Below are positions 63,861 to 64,000 of a stretch of 64,000 nt of DNA, piece by piece; position 1 is the first letter of the stretch; every line of letters starts with the position of its first letter. The stretch covers positions 54,056,233 through 54,120,232 of the forward strand of contig NC_087067.1 of NCBI RefSeq assembly GCF_963678635.1. Reading direction: 5' to 3'. Both the position numbers and the translations under genes were made by a program. Below the pieces are notes generated by a model. The model made no database searches and was not told the origin of the DNA. It was given only the letters and a program-made list of their open reading frames with translations. Source of the DNA: Symsagittifera roscoffensis (taxonomy: Eukaryota > Xenacoelomorpha > Acoela > Convolutidae).

Positions 63861-64000
63861 CGCGAACTTCACCAGAAATCAGACAATCAATACTGGCTCC
63901 CCAGCCCAAATTTGACTTTTCGTCATCGCTATTGTTCTGTTTTTTTTTCGGTTTCACAGAAATCAAGTCTAGAGGGTCTTCACTTCTTGAGATTCTTAAA

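Overview
The window is nuclear DNA of an animal. It carries pieces of three or four metazoan genes: an intronless ERI1-type 3'-5' exoribonuclease, a minus-strand gene for an immunoglobulin-domain protein with five predicted exons, and the first two coding exons of an adiponectin-receptor (PAQR) gene, all with animal-type introns. These genes lie in AT-rich, repeat-filled DNA. The phylum cannot be named from the sequence alone.

About half the window is retrotransposon. Positions 4668-29066 hold one complete, young, 24.4-kb LTR retrotransposon of the Ty3/gypsy order. Its LTRs are 895 and 923 bp, with 8 substitutions and one 28-bp indel between them. It has a 3-kb leader with about 16 copies of a TCCGGAGGGGT-like motif and an unbroken 3152-codon Gag-Pol ORF that ends in a macro domain. 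A second giant reading frame sits in the envelope position. It is not an envelope: it has a coiled coil, an SGNH (GDSL) hydrolase domain with all its catalytic blocks, a second degenerate SGNH-like segment, and a Cys-containing C-terminal region. That frame is now split in two (18396-25358 and about 25327-27321) by one frameshift. The element sits inside the 3' LTR of an older, diverged relative. The older element's ORF2 remnant (1-3502), PPT and first LTR part (3931-4667) lie to the left, and the rest of its LTR (29067-29238) lies to the right.

To the right follow ERI1 (29941-31062), a minus-strand MULE/FLYWCH transposase remnant (32896-33948), AT-rich repeats, and the Ig gene (exons between 45371 and 38658). 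The Ig gene has two likely GC-AG introns, a diverged satellite in intron 1 and a hAT-like MITE in intron 2. Next come a fold-back element (46692-47133), a small minus-strand LTR element (48792-50252), and PAQR exon 1 (51623-51841) and exon 2 (53178-53411). Further right, downstream of exon 2, are a second MITE family member and a broken minus-strand Ty3/gypsy element with 85-bp LTRs (53801-61225).

The most unusual item is the giant element: a Ty3/gypsy retrotransposon carrying both a TARG1/OARD1-like macro domain and an SGNH hydrolase, with plus-strand-primer-like motifs repeated inside it. The older relative shows that the second polyprotein is maintained across diverged copies.
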